From assembly GCA_934169415.1 (NCBI GenBank), contig CAKPNP010000032.1, forward strand, positions 1 to 12,483: a stretch of 12,483 bases of DNA. The letters run 5' to 3'. Position 1 is the first letter of the stretch, and the number at the start of each line of letters is the position of its first letter. The translations under genes and the position numbers were made by a program. This DNA is from an uncultured Bacilli bacterium (GTDB lineage Bacteria; Bacillota_I; Bacilli_A; RF39; UBA660). The notes below the pieces were generated by a model. It had not been told where the DNA came from. It ran no database searches and was given only the letters and a program-made list of their open reading frames with translations. Shown here in pieces: positions 6,264 to 12,483 of this stretch.

Positions 6264-6710
6264 TTATTTTTTCTTTTTTATTAATGTTGGTCCTTGTTCT
6301 TGATTTTTTTTATAAAGTGAATTTAATTTATCAATTATTTCTTCTAATGTATAATCTTGTTCTAACAATTCCAAATATTTTTTTCTTACTTCATAAAATG
6401 ACATAAAATTTTCCATAGGCGATAAATTAGTTTTTATTGTATGTCTTCTATCAGATAAAGACATTTTATAATCCTTATGTTTGCCGCAATCTAAACATAT
6501 ACATTCATAATAAACATTATTTTCAATATCATTTGAGTATTTTTCAGATACATCATCTATGTATAGTAAAGCTTTATGCTGCTCTAATTTACAAGATTCA
6601 TTATTTTTTCTATCATCTTCATTAAATACTCTAACTTCATATAACTTCTTTTTAATTTCATCTTGTTTAGATATTACCTCTTCTTGATTTGTATTATTAG
6701 TTATTTCCAT
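6264..6710 (-). CDS. Hypothetical Cys/His protein, 148 residues
   Basis: I do not recognise this protein. The first 25 residues are polar and probably flexible. A likely metal site follows: Cys40 and His45 (SCKLEQH), then ECICLDCGKH with Cys70, Cys72, Cys75 and His78. This spacing suggests a zinc-ribbon or treble-clef-like knuckle with hydrophobic and aromatic residues between the halves (YIDD, VYY). The C-terminal part (about 95-140) is predicted helical, with LEEIIDKLNSLYKK, and ends in a Lys tail. No membrane segment or catalytic motif is seen. The ATG at 6710 has an excellent AAAGGAGTGAT site, so it is real and well translated. It lies downstream of the Gabija-like genes but behind a terminator, and upstream of the nucleotidase. 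Confidence 0.75.
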   Translation of the reverse strand: MEITNNTNQEEVISKQDEIKKKLYEVRVFNEDDRKNNESCKLEQHKALLYIDDVSEKYSNDIENNVYYECICLDCGKHKDYKMSLSDRRHTIKTNLSPMENFMSFYEVRKKYLELLEQDYTLEEIIDKLNSLYKKNQEQGPTLIKKKK

Positions 6711-6832
6711 TTTTTATCACTCCTTTTAATTTTTTAGTATATTTTAAATATAAGTACATTTTATCATAAATTTAATAAAACATAAATATTTTCTTATATT
6801 TGTCCTCATACTTTAGTAAACTTAAATCTTAT

Positions 6833-6861
6833 AAAAAATATCCCAGCCTTTCAGCTGAGAT
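6833..6861 (-). terminator. Terminator downstream of the defence genes
   Basis: The minus strand forms an 8-bp stem (arms 6854-6861 and 6840-6847, one G-U pair), a 6-base loop, and then A followed by six T's (6833-6838). On the plus strand the G-U becomes C-A, so it favours the minus direction. It would end the helicase transcript about 145-170 bases past its stop. Confidence 0.75.
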
Positions 6862-6909
6862 TTCAGGGGGAAATATTATTATCAGTTCGTAATAATTTAA
6901 TAATTAGTA

Positions 6910-6939
6910 AAAGTCTTACAAAATAAGGCTTTTTCTTTT
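6910..6939 (+). terminator. Orphan plus-strand terminator
   Basis: The plus strand forms a 9-bp stem AAAGTCTTA/TAAGGCTTT (6910-6918 with 6924-6932, one T-G pair) with a 5-base loop, followed by TTCTTTT. Read on the minus strand, the wobble becomes a C-A mismatch, so it favours plus. It resembles the hpf terminator in sequence. No plus-strand gene is visible between 5431 and here, and the kinase-like gene has its own terminator, so it may end a small RNA. Confidence 0.65.
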
Positions 6940-7004
6940 ATAAAAATTTATAAATGTTTATAAAAATAACTTTATTTTTAGTGTTTAGTATCTGATTTTG
7001 GTAT

Positions 7005-8141
7005 CTAGACTTTTTTATAGGCATCACTTATTTTTCTAAATATATCATTATTTATAATATATAAATCTTTTTTTGTTCTAGTCATTGCAACATATAACAT
7101 ATTTATAGTTTTTTGAGATATTCCCTTTATTGAAAAATCATTACTAGTAATTTTATTTAAATTTGAAGTTAAAATTACACATACATCATTATATGTATCA
7201 CCTTTACAATAACTCCAACTATCCGCATTAAAATTCCATTTGTACGGTGCATTATACATTAATTTTTTAATATTATTATCTTCCAATAATTTTGTTGCCT
7301 TATCAATATCATTTATAATTATTACATTACCTTTGTTAATTCTTTGGGATGCTATATCAATTTTTAATTTTTCTGACACATAATTGCATATATCTTCTGA
7401 GCACCTTCGAGATTTTTTTAATGTATTGTCATCAATGATTATTGATAATTTTTTTAGCATCTCTTTAAATTCATTATAATTTATTTCTTGTGTTTCATAT
7501 TTTCTTTTAGATACATTAAATTTTTTTCTTTCAAAAGGGATGCCTGATTTAGTTTTTCCATTAACAGAATGTTGAAAATAATCTCCGACCAAAGTTATAT
7601 TATTACATTTTTTTATAATTTCTTCTAAAACTTTATAATTTTCCTCTCTAAAATCTTGAAATTCATCTACAAATATGTAATCAAAAAATCTATTTAAATT
7701 ATTAATAGCTCTATCAAATATATCACTATTATCTCTTAAATATAGTATAAGTTCTGCTATACTAGACGAATAATATCTATCATTAATCATATAATGATTT
7801 ATTGTTTTTTTATTTCTATACTTATTATTATAATTTCCGTTAGAATCAAAAGGCTTTTGTGCTTCATCTAATATCAATCCATTACTTTTAATTGTACATT
7901 TAAATAATTCTCCTATGCTAATTTCATATGGTCTAATAAAAAAATTATACAAAAACTTATGAAATGTAAATATTTTTGTATATTTGTTATTTTTTTTATT
8001 ATTAATTAATTCTTTTTCTATATTATTTACATTTCTATTAGTATAAGCTATTATTAAATTTCTCTTCTTTTCCTCTACATTATTGCATATATGAAACGTT
8101 TTTCCTGCGCCTGCTACAGCTAGTATTATTTTCTTATCCAT
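7005..8141 (-). CDS. gajB: UvrD-like SF1 helicase, compact GajB-like protein
   Basis: This is a probable ATP-dependent DNA-translocating helicase/ATPase partner of the OLD nuclease in a Gabija-like phage defence pair. Numbered from the ATG at 8141 (378 residues), motif I is AVAGAGKT (8-15) and motif Ia is IAYTNRNV (31-38). FTFHKF follows (58-63). Walker B is FVDEFQD (157-163), motif III is VGDYFQ (185-190), and SRRC (244-247) gives motif IV. KGDTYNDVCVIL (313-324) is the motif V region, and YVAMTRTKKDL (350-360) carries the arginine finger. It is much shorter than the founding GajB (about 490), with reduced accessory domains. A GTG at 8150 would add three residues, but GAAGAG sits 8 bases before the ATG and is too close to that GTG. 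It overlaps the nuclease gene by 16 bases. Confidence 0.85.
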   Translation of the reverse strand: MDKKIILAVAGAGKTFHICNNVEEKKRNLIIAYTNRNVNNIEKELINNKKNNKYTKIFTFHKFLYNFFIRPYEISIGELFKCTIKSNGLILDEAQKPFDSNGNYNNKYRNKKTINHYMINDRYYSSSIAELILYLRDNSDIFDRAINNLNRFFDYIFVDEFQDFREENYKVLEEIIKKCNNITLVGDYFQHSVNGKTKSGIPFERKKFNVSKRKYETQEINYNEFKEMLKKLSIIIDDNTLKKSRRCSEDICNYVSEKLKIDIASQRINKGNVIIINDIDKATKLLEDNNIKKLMYNAPYKWNFNADSWSYCKGDTYNDVCVILTSNLNKITSNDFSIKGISQKTINMLYVAMTRTKKDLYIINNDIFRKISDAYKKV

Positions 8142-9781
8142 TTTATACACTCTTCGATATATTTGGGATAATTTAAGGAAATATCTTCTTTAATTAGAAA
8201 ATAAGCCACTTCTGTTTTTTGGTTAAGCATCTTGCCTAAACAGCCTTCATAAGTTGCATTCTTACATTCATATAAATATTTTGCATTTTCTTTAAGGGGA
8301 ATTTTTTCTTTCAATATATCCTTATTTAAATTATATAAACAAACTTCCCAAGTCCAATTATCAACATTAGAATCAGTAAATATTTGAATATTTTTATTAT
8401 TTTGATTAAATTCTTCTATTTGTGATATTTTATTAGGATTTGTTATAAAATCATTATCAGTTATAACAGCCACTCTTTTATCTATACATTTAGCAATTTC
8501 TAAATAATTACTATATCCAACGCCTCCACAAGAAATAATTTCTATACCTTCTGTTTCAATATTTGATTTGTTCCTTTTTAATTTTTCTTCTTCCGTTAAT
8601 AATTTTTCTACTATTTCTTCATAAGCTTTTTGAATTAAAAGATATTCTGTCGGTCCTTCAACAAGAATAACCTTTGGGGATAAGATAAATTGCAATAAAT
8701 TTAAATTATCAGCCTTTTCAAAAAACTTAATAGCATTTTTTCCATCTTCACTATTATATAAATCTTTTAATGCAAGAGGTTTCTTATTATTAATCCAAAT
8801 AACATTGGATAAATTTAATGTATTTACAATAAGAGAATTATGAGTGGTAACTAATAATTGTATATCATCTTCATTATTATTTACTTGTTTAATATGTTCT
8901 AGCATTTTTCGCAAATTTATGTGACTCAAATGATTTTCAGGTTCTTCAATAGAAATCAGATCTAAATCATTACTATTCTTATTTAATGCTATTTCTGTTT
9001 TAATTAAATTTTCTCTTCCTTTTCCTTTGTTTTCTAAAGAAATATTATCTTCTAAAACAGTAATAATATTTTCTAATATTACTTTTTTGTTATCAATTCC
9101 AAATTCAGAATTATTGTCCAATTTATTAGCACCAATTTTTCCCATTAAGTCATTAATTTCATTTCTGAAATCATTAGATATCTTTAATCTCTCTAAATTA
9201 TCATATTTAGATAAAAATAAATGTTTATTATAATGATTATATGTATTATTACCATCTGATTTTGAATTATCAATAGATAAATACCTAAGTGGTTTTTTCA
9301 ACAAATTATATGGTTTTCCTTTAAAAGTCTCCCATGACATTTCGTAATAATCATATGGAATTTTTCCATCTAAAATTGCAGTCATTAAATCATCACGAAA
9401 TTCATCATTAAATTGACATGTAAATTTTATACCAAAATCCTCTATTTTTTCATTATTTATTTTAATTTCTCCATAGTAATCATAATTATTATCACAATCC
9501 AAATCTAAAAACAAATATATTTCAATTTTGGGTAAGATTGTAAAATCTTTTCCTTCTTCGAATTTTTTTACAATATTTCTATTTAAAATATCCATTACTA
9601 TGTATTTATCATAATTTGAATATTTTTTATTCAATACAACCTCAATCGCTTCCAAAATTGTACTTTTACCTGATTCGTTATCACCAATTAATATATTAGT
9701 TCCACTATTGAAATACATCTCAAAATCCTCAAAAAGTTTGAATCCTTTAATTATTATCTTTTTTATTTTATTCACAAACAT
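8126..9781 (-). CDS. gajA: OLD-family ATPase/TOPRIM nuclease, GajA-like
   Basis: OLD-family nucleases join an ABC-type ATPase to a TOPRIM nuclease. In Gabija the protein (GajA) assembles with GajB and cuts phage DNA. Numbered from the ATG at 9781 (551 residues), the N-terminal strand IKGFKLF leads into Walker A GDNESGKST (33-41). GKGRENL (253-259) is in the signature position. LISIEEPENHLSH (275-287) is Walker B plus D-loop, and THNS (313-316) is the switch His. TOPRIM begins at VILVEGPTEYLLI (372-384; Glu376, Glu380), continues with ISCGGVG (417-423), and has the metal triad DND (443-445). The length is near that of GajA. GTG codons at 9787 and 9784 could also start; the ATG is preferred. 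It overlaps the helicase gene, so the two are coupled, and a good promoter lies upstream. Confidence 0.9.
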   Translation of the reverse strand: MFVNKIKKIIIKGFKLFEDFEMYFNSGTNILIGDNESGKSTILEAIEVVLNKKYSNYDKYIVMDILNRNIVKKFEEGKDFTILPKIEIYLFLDLDCDNNYDYYGEIKINNEKIEDFGIKFTCQFNDEFRDDLMTAILDGKIPYDYYEMSWETFKGKPYNLLKKPLRYLSIDNSKSDGNNTYNHYNKHLFLSKYDNLERLKISNDFRNEINDLMGKIGANKLDNNSEFGIDNKKVILENIITVLEDNISLENKGKGRENLIKTEIALNKNSNDLDLISIEEPENHLSHINLRKMLEHIKQVNNNEDDIQLLVTTHNSLIVNTLNLSNVIWINNKKPLALKDLYNSEDGKNAIKFFEKADNLNLLQFILSPKVILVEGPTEYLLIQKAYEEIVEKLLTEEEKLKRNKSNIETEGIEIISCGGVGYSNYLEIAKCIDKRVAVITDNDFITNPNKISQIEEFNQNNKNIQIFTDSNVDNWTWEVCLYNLNKDILKEKIPLKENAKYLYECKNATYEGCLGKMLNQKTEVAYFLIKEDISLNYPKYIEECIKWIRK

Positions 9782-9806
9782 CACCACTCTTACTTCATTT
9801 TATAAC

Positions 9807-9835
9807 ACTATAGTTCATTAATAATGAGCACTCAA
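9807..9835 (-). promoter_or_regulatory. Promoter of the GajA/GajB-like operon
   Basis: The minus strand has TTGAGT (9830-9835), exactly 17 bases, then TATAGT (9807-9812). These match consensus at 4 of 6 and 5 of 6. The spacer contains a small palindrome (TCATT-3-AATGA, about 9815-9827), a possible repressor site. It gives the pair a transcript independent of the exonuclease gene. This is the most complete -35/-10 pair in the window. Confidence 0.65.
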
Positions 9836-9850
9836 CTTTCATCTAAAGTT
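9834..9850. repeat. 6-bp inverted repeat overlapping the -35 of the gajA-like promoter
   Basis: AACTTT (9834-9839) and AAAGTT (9845-9850) flank a 5-base loop, 11 bases after the exonuclease stop. Read on the minus strand it has no U-tract, so it is unlikely to be a terminator. Its overlap with the -35 hexamer makes an operator possible. Confidence 0.4.
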
Positions 9851-9860
9851 TTAAATTTAA

Positions 9861-10856
9861 TTATATTTCAACATAATCATCTATGATGTCATAAAAAACA
9901 TTTTCAGAAATAATTTCAATATCTTTTCCCTCTAATTTTAATGTTTCAGCTTTAATTAATTTAGAACTTTTTTTACCTCTTAAAATTGGATTATAATCAT
10001 TATTTCCTAGAATCAAATAATTTGTTTTTTTAGTTACATTATCTTCACAATGCCCGCCTAAATCAACAATTATCTGCATTGCTTCTTTTCTTTGCATTTT
10101 TTCTAATGTACCAGTAATAGCTACATATTTATCATAAAACAAATTATCAACATCAAATTCGGTATTGTTCGTAACAATATCTCTAGACCTTAAAGTTGTT
10201 CCATTTCTATTCTTTTTAAATGCATTCTTAAATTCTTCTACATTTACATACTTTTGTAATGCAACATTTTTTAATTGTTCATAAATATCCATTGTAATTT
10301 CACAATCTTTTAATGATCTGTGATTATTTATTGTATCTATTTCGAAGTATCTTGCTAAATCAATTAATCTATGGTGTGGTAAATCTGGTAATAATTTTCT
10401 AGAAATTCTCATAGTATCAATAAAATCATTTGTTAAAACATCAAACTTATTTCTATAGAGATTATCATATATAAAATTTATATCAAAATTGACATTATGT
10501 CCAATTAGTATATCATTACCAATATAATTCATAAAATCTGGTAATATTTCTTCTATTGTCGGAGCATCCTTAACCATTTCATTAGTTATTCCTGTTAGTT
10601 CAGTAATATACTCATCTATTTCATTTCGTGGTTTTACAAGACTATTAAATTTTGAAACAATTTTATTATCTTTTACTTTTATCGCACCAATTTCAATAAC
10701 TTCATCATAGGAACTATCTAATCCAGTCGTTTCAATATCAAATACTATATAATCACTCAATATATCTATAGAACTTTTGCCTTTTAAAGTTCTTTCTATC
10801 TTTTCTCTTTCAACAATACTAAATCTACCCATTTCAACATTTATAGTAAAATTCAT
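9861..10856 (-). CDS. DEDDh 3'-5' exonuclease with C-terminal BRCT domain
   Basis: This is a DnaQ/PolC-type exonuclease that would remove nucleotides from 3' ends using two metal ions, joined to a BRCT domain. Numbered from the ATG at 10856 (331 residues), ExoI is VFDIETTG (38-45; Asp40, Glu42), ExoII is IGHNVNFDINF (118-128; Asp125) and ExoIIIe is HRSLKD (179-184; His179, Asp184). All four acids and the His of a DEDDh enzyme are present. The BRCT domain runs about 239-327, with YVAITGTL, the conserved Gly pair (267-268) and TNYLILG, as in DNA ligase. Starts at TTG 10865 and ATG 10856 compete; GGAG spacing favours the ATG. It lies 47 bases after the zinc-ribbon gene, probably co-transcribed, and upstream of the Gabija-like pair. 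It is not a replicative epsilon subunit; a role in repair or defence is inferred. Confidence 0.9.
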   Translation of the reverse strand: MNFTINVEMGRFSIVEREKIERTLKGKSSIDILSDYIVFDIETTGLDSSYDEVIEIGAIKVKDNKIVSKFNSLVKPRNEIDEYITELTGITNEMVKDAPTIEEILPDFMNYIGNDILIGHNVNFDINFIYDNLYRNKFDVLTNDFIDTMRISRKLLPDLPHHRLIDLARYFEIDTINNHRSLKDCEITMDIYEQLKNVALQKYVNVEEFKNAFKKNRNGTTLRSRDIVTNNTEFDVDNLFYDKYVAITGTLEKMQRKEAMQIIVDLGGHCEDNVTKKTNYLILGNNDYNPILRGKKSSKLIKAETLKLEGKDIEIISENVFYDIIDDYVEI

Positions 10857-10903
10857 ATTTACCAACTCCTACTCCAATAATTATTATCTATATCAACTAT
10901 TAA

Positions 10904-12181
10904 TTATATATTTATTTCTTTAAAATTAGGATTTATATTTGGTCTTAATCCATTTTTTATATAACTTATTTTTTTGATATTATAAAATAACTCATTTAAA
11001 TATACAATAAACTTAATATTCTCATAGCATAACAAAGCAAAATCAAAAAGATACATTTCTATAATTTTTTCACTACTCTTATACTTATCATAAAATGTAA
11101 TTAATTGCGTTTCATTATTTATTTTATAATCAAAATGTGCTATCGAATTACGAACATTATTGTTTATATTCAAATATTTACTAAATTCTTCATCATCCTT
11201 TAAAGCTTCAAGCCTTTGACACTTTGTATTATTGAAAAATGTTTTAAAATTATTAATTTTTGAATCAGTAGTAAAACAATCATAATTTTTTCTTTCTATA
11301 ATATTATTTAAACCTACCGGAAGTGTAATCATCTCTAGTATTAATTCATAACTATCGGCATAAAATGTTCTCATGTCTTTAAAATTTATAGTTGAAATAC
11401 CATATATTTCTTTATCAATTTGATCTGTTTTATTTACAACACTTAAAATAATTACTGACATATATTTTTCAAAATCATTAATCCATCTATCATATATTTC
11501 AATTATTTTTTCTGATAACTCTTTAGTATTTATTTTTGTTTCAATAAATTCAATAAATTTAACAGTCTCATTGATTTCTTTACCTAACATTAATTTATTA
11601 GCCATATTTGTATAATCTTTTAAAGTGTTAGGAGGCATAATATAATTCATTCCAATTGTTATTAATTGATGCAAAGCAATTTCAGCATCTAATTCATTTT
11701 TGATAATGTAATTTTCAGAAAAATCTAATAATGGCTTTTCTATCAAATCTAGTTTTTGATTAAAAAACAATTCATACAATGGTTTAATTTTGTTCAAAAA
11801 ACTTTCTTTAAATCGTAGAAATTTACCCATTTTAGCCATAACATTTTGATATTGTTCATAATCTTCAAACATCATAATTGTATTCAAAAACGGACTAGTT
11901 CCACTGTTAATTATATCTTCTAAACAATTACATCTGGAAACTTTTTTATTAAGAAATTCCGTAGAAAAATTACCATAAAATCTTGCATTATTAATTTCTT
12001 CAGATGTTTCTTTAGCATTACTAATAATTAAATTGTTTTCATTGATTTTTTTAATTCCATGAATAGAAACCTCACAATTAGGGCAACAGAAATTAAATGG
12101 TATGTTAAAATATCCAATTTGAAATCTTAATAATATTTTTTCTTTACAAAAATTACATTTTACGATAGTACTTTTAATCAC
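10904..12181 (-). CDS. Zinc-ribbon protein with C-terminal HEPN-like Rx4H motif
   Basis: I do not recognise a named family. Numbered from the GTG at 12181 (425 residues), the N-terminus has two CxxC knuckles, CNFC (9-12) and CPNC (33-36), forming a zinc ribbon. The middle (about 90-330) is mainly helical, with no transmembrane run. Near the C-terminus NNVRNSIAHFDYK contains Arg344 and His349. This Rx4H fits the HEPN RNase motif (R followed by 4-6 residues and H), with helices on both sides. TTG at 12220 gives a longer frame, but AAGGAAGTGAT sits at ideal distance before the GTG at 12181 and inside the longer frame. It is the first gene of the co-directional defence-side cluster. HEPN proteins are common RNA-cutting effectors, but the assignment here rests on a short motif, and an MAE28990/AbiV-like non-catalytic helical domain remains possible. 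Confidence 0.75.
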   Translation of the reverse strand: MIKSTIVKCNFCKEKILLRFQIGYFNIPFNFCCPNCEVSIHGIKKINENNLIISNAKETSEEINNARFYGNFSTEFLNKKVSRCNCLEDIINSGTSPFLNTIMMFEDYEQYQNVMAKMGKFLRFKESFLNKIKPLYELFFNQKLDLIEKPLLDFSENYIIKNELDAEIALHQLITIGMNYIMPPNTLKDYTNMANKLMLGKEINETVKFIEFIETKINTKELSEKIIEIYDRWINDFEKYMSVIILSVVNKTDQIDKEIYGISTINFKDMRTFYADSYELILEMITLPVGLNNIIERKNYDCFTTDSKINNFKTFFNNTKCQRLEALKDDEEFSKYLNINNNVRNSIAHFDYKINNETQLITFYDKYKSSEKIIEMYLFDFALLCYENIKFIVYLNELFYNIKKISYIKNGLRPNINPNFKEINI

Positions 12182-12267
12182 AACAATCACTTCCTTACTA
12201 CGAAAAAAACGCCAATACAAAAACTTATAAACATAAGCATGTACTAGCGCTTCTTTTTATACATACT

Positions 12268-12276
12268 ATTATATCA
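12268..12276 (-). promoter_or_regulatory. Extended -10 promoter of the zinc-ribbon/HEPN-like gene
   Basis: The minus strand reads TGATATAAT, identical to the secA element, about 87 bases before the GTG start. There is no convincing -35. The AATGACAC repeat cluster begins 24 bases further upstream, a position suited to a regulator. The leader of about 80 bases contains an imperfect palindrome around AGCGCT (12245-12251). Confidence 0.5.
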
Positions 12277-12300
12277 CATATTTCATTATTTTTATTATTA

Positions 12301-12363
12301 AATGACACAATGACACCATGTTTGTGAGTATCCTACTCTCATTTATAATGTCATAGTGTCATT
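12301..12363. repeat. Nested inverted repeat built from AATGACAC octamers
   Basis: The left arm 12301-12316 is two exact tandem AATGACAC octamers. The right arm 12349-12363 is the inverse of one exact octamer plus one degenerate copy. The 15-base arms pair at 14 positions. A smaller palindrome, GAGTA-TCC-TACTC (12326-12338), lies in the middle. It sits between the stop of the edge gene and the -10 of the zinc-ribbon gene. No U-tract follows on the minus strand, so an operator array is more likely than a terminator. Confidence 0.7.
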
Positions 12364-12365
12364 AT

Positions 12366-12482
12366 TCAATATTTATTTTTTTTAACAACGCAACCTGTTT
12401 TATCAATTTTAAAACTATGACCAAACATTATACTAACTGTTATAAATTGATAAACTGATGAACAAACTTGTCCTATTCCTGT
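12366..12482 (-). CDS. C-terminal fragment of an unidentified protein at the window edge
   Basis: A minus-strand frame enters from the right edge and stays open for 38 codons to a TGA at 12366. It contains TGIGQVCSSVYQFITVS, then IMFGHSFKIDKTGC, and a Lys-rich tail (VVKKNKY). The mix of hydrophobic, aromatic and closing basic residues looks like a true C-terminus, and the two other minus frames are broken by stops. It cannot be assigned to a family from this length. It points the same way as the defence-side genes and ends 3 bases before the nested repeat. Confidence 0.5.
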   Translation of the reverse strand, partial: TGIGQVCSSVYQFITVSIMFGHSFKIDKTGCVVKKNKY

Positions 12483-12483
12483 A

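Noticed and set aside
6437..6625. Plus-strand open frame of 62 codons
   Set aside because: It is antisense to the 148-residue Cys/His gene, which has a strong ribosome binding site. The frame itself has none.
6800..6892. TTG-initiated plus-strand frame of about 30 codons before the orphan terminator
   Set aside because: It has no Shine-Dalgarno site and spans the minus-strand terminator stem. A non-coding RNA explains the terminator better.
9027..9233. Plus-strand open frame of 68 codons opposite the GajA-like gene
   Set aside because: It falls within the ATPase coding region on the other strand, without a ribosome binding site.
7005..9781. Reading the OLD/UvrD pair as a PARIS or Septu system
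   Set aside because: PARIS has separate ATPase and TOPRIM proteins, and Septu pairs an ATPase with an HNH nuclease. Here ATPase and TOPRIM are in one chain and the partner is an SF1 helicase.

Overview
This window looks like a very AT-rich, low-GC Bacillota chromosome. UGG encodes tryptophan, UGA is used as a stop (mtnN and the right-edge fragment), and no TGA interrupts a frame. This fits the standard bacterial code (table 11) and argues against Mycoplasma/Spiroplasma-type genomes. Shine-Dalgarno sites are strong, and several likely promoters carry an extended -10 (TGnTATAAT-like). The order mtnN - small gene - hpf - secA with a long-form HPF fits Bacilli or related uncultured Firmicutes lineages. 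I cannot name a genus.

Left part (1-4175, all on the minus strand) is a housekeeping block. It holds mtnN (MTA/SAH nucleosidase), an unrecorded 52-residue gene that overlaps the mtnN stop by 4 bases, hpf (long-form hibernation factor) with its own extended -10 promoter, a terminator inside the end of hpf, and secA (preprotein translocase ATPase) with its own extended -10. A long hairpin lies beyond secA at the window edge.

Middle (4176-7004): the only plus-strand gene, a 304-residue protein-kinase-fold protein with a TTG start, sits behind a repeat-rich 341-bp region. A terminator separates it from two convergent minus-strand genes: an NT5C-type 5'(3')-nucleotidase of the HAD superfamily and a 148-residue Cys/His protein. 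A 294-bp gap next to the defence genes holds two strand-specific terminators facing opposite ways. One of them faces plus and has no visible plus-strand gene behind it.

Right part (7005-12365, minus strand) reads as a defence cluster. Its core is a Gabija-like pair: an OLD-type ATPase/TOPRIM nuclease (GajA-like) overlapping a compact UvrD-like SF1 helicase (GajB-like), with its own good promoter. Immediately upstream and co-directional are a DEDDh exonuclease fused to a BRCT domain, and a zinc-ribbon protein with a HEPN-like Rx4H motif. The latter is preceded by a striking nested inverted repeat built from AATGACAC octamers. The last ~118 bases hold the C-terminus of a further, unidentified minus-strand gene.

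The most interesting hypothesis is that the zinc-ribbon/HEPN-like protein and the DEDDh-BRCT exonuclease are accessory parts of, or a separate system beside, a compact Gabija. The neighbouring nucleotidase may also matter, because GajA activity is reported to be sensitive to nucleotide levels. Gene identities in the housekeeping block and the OLD/UvrD pair are firm at family level. The joint function of the wider cluster is inference.
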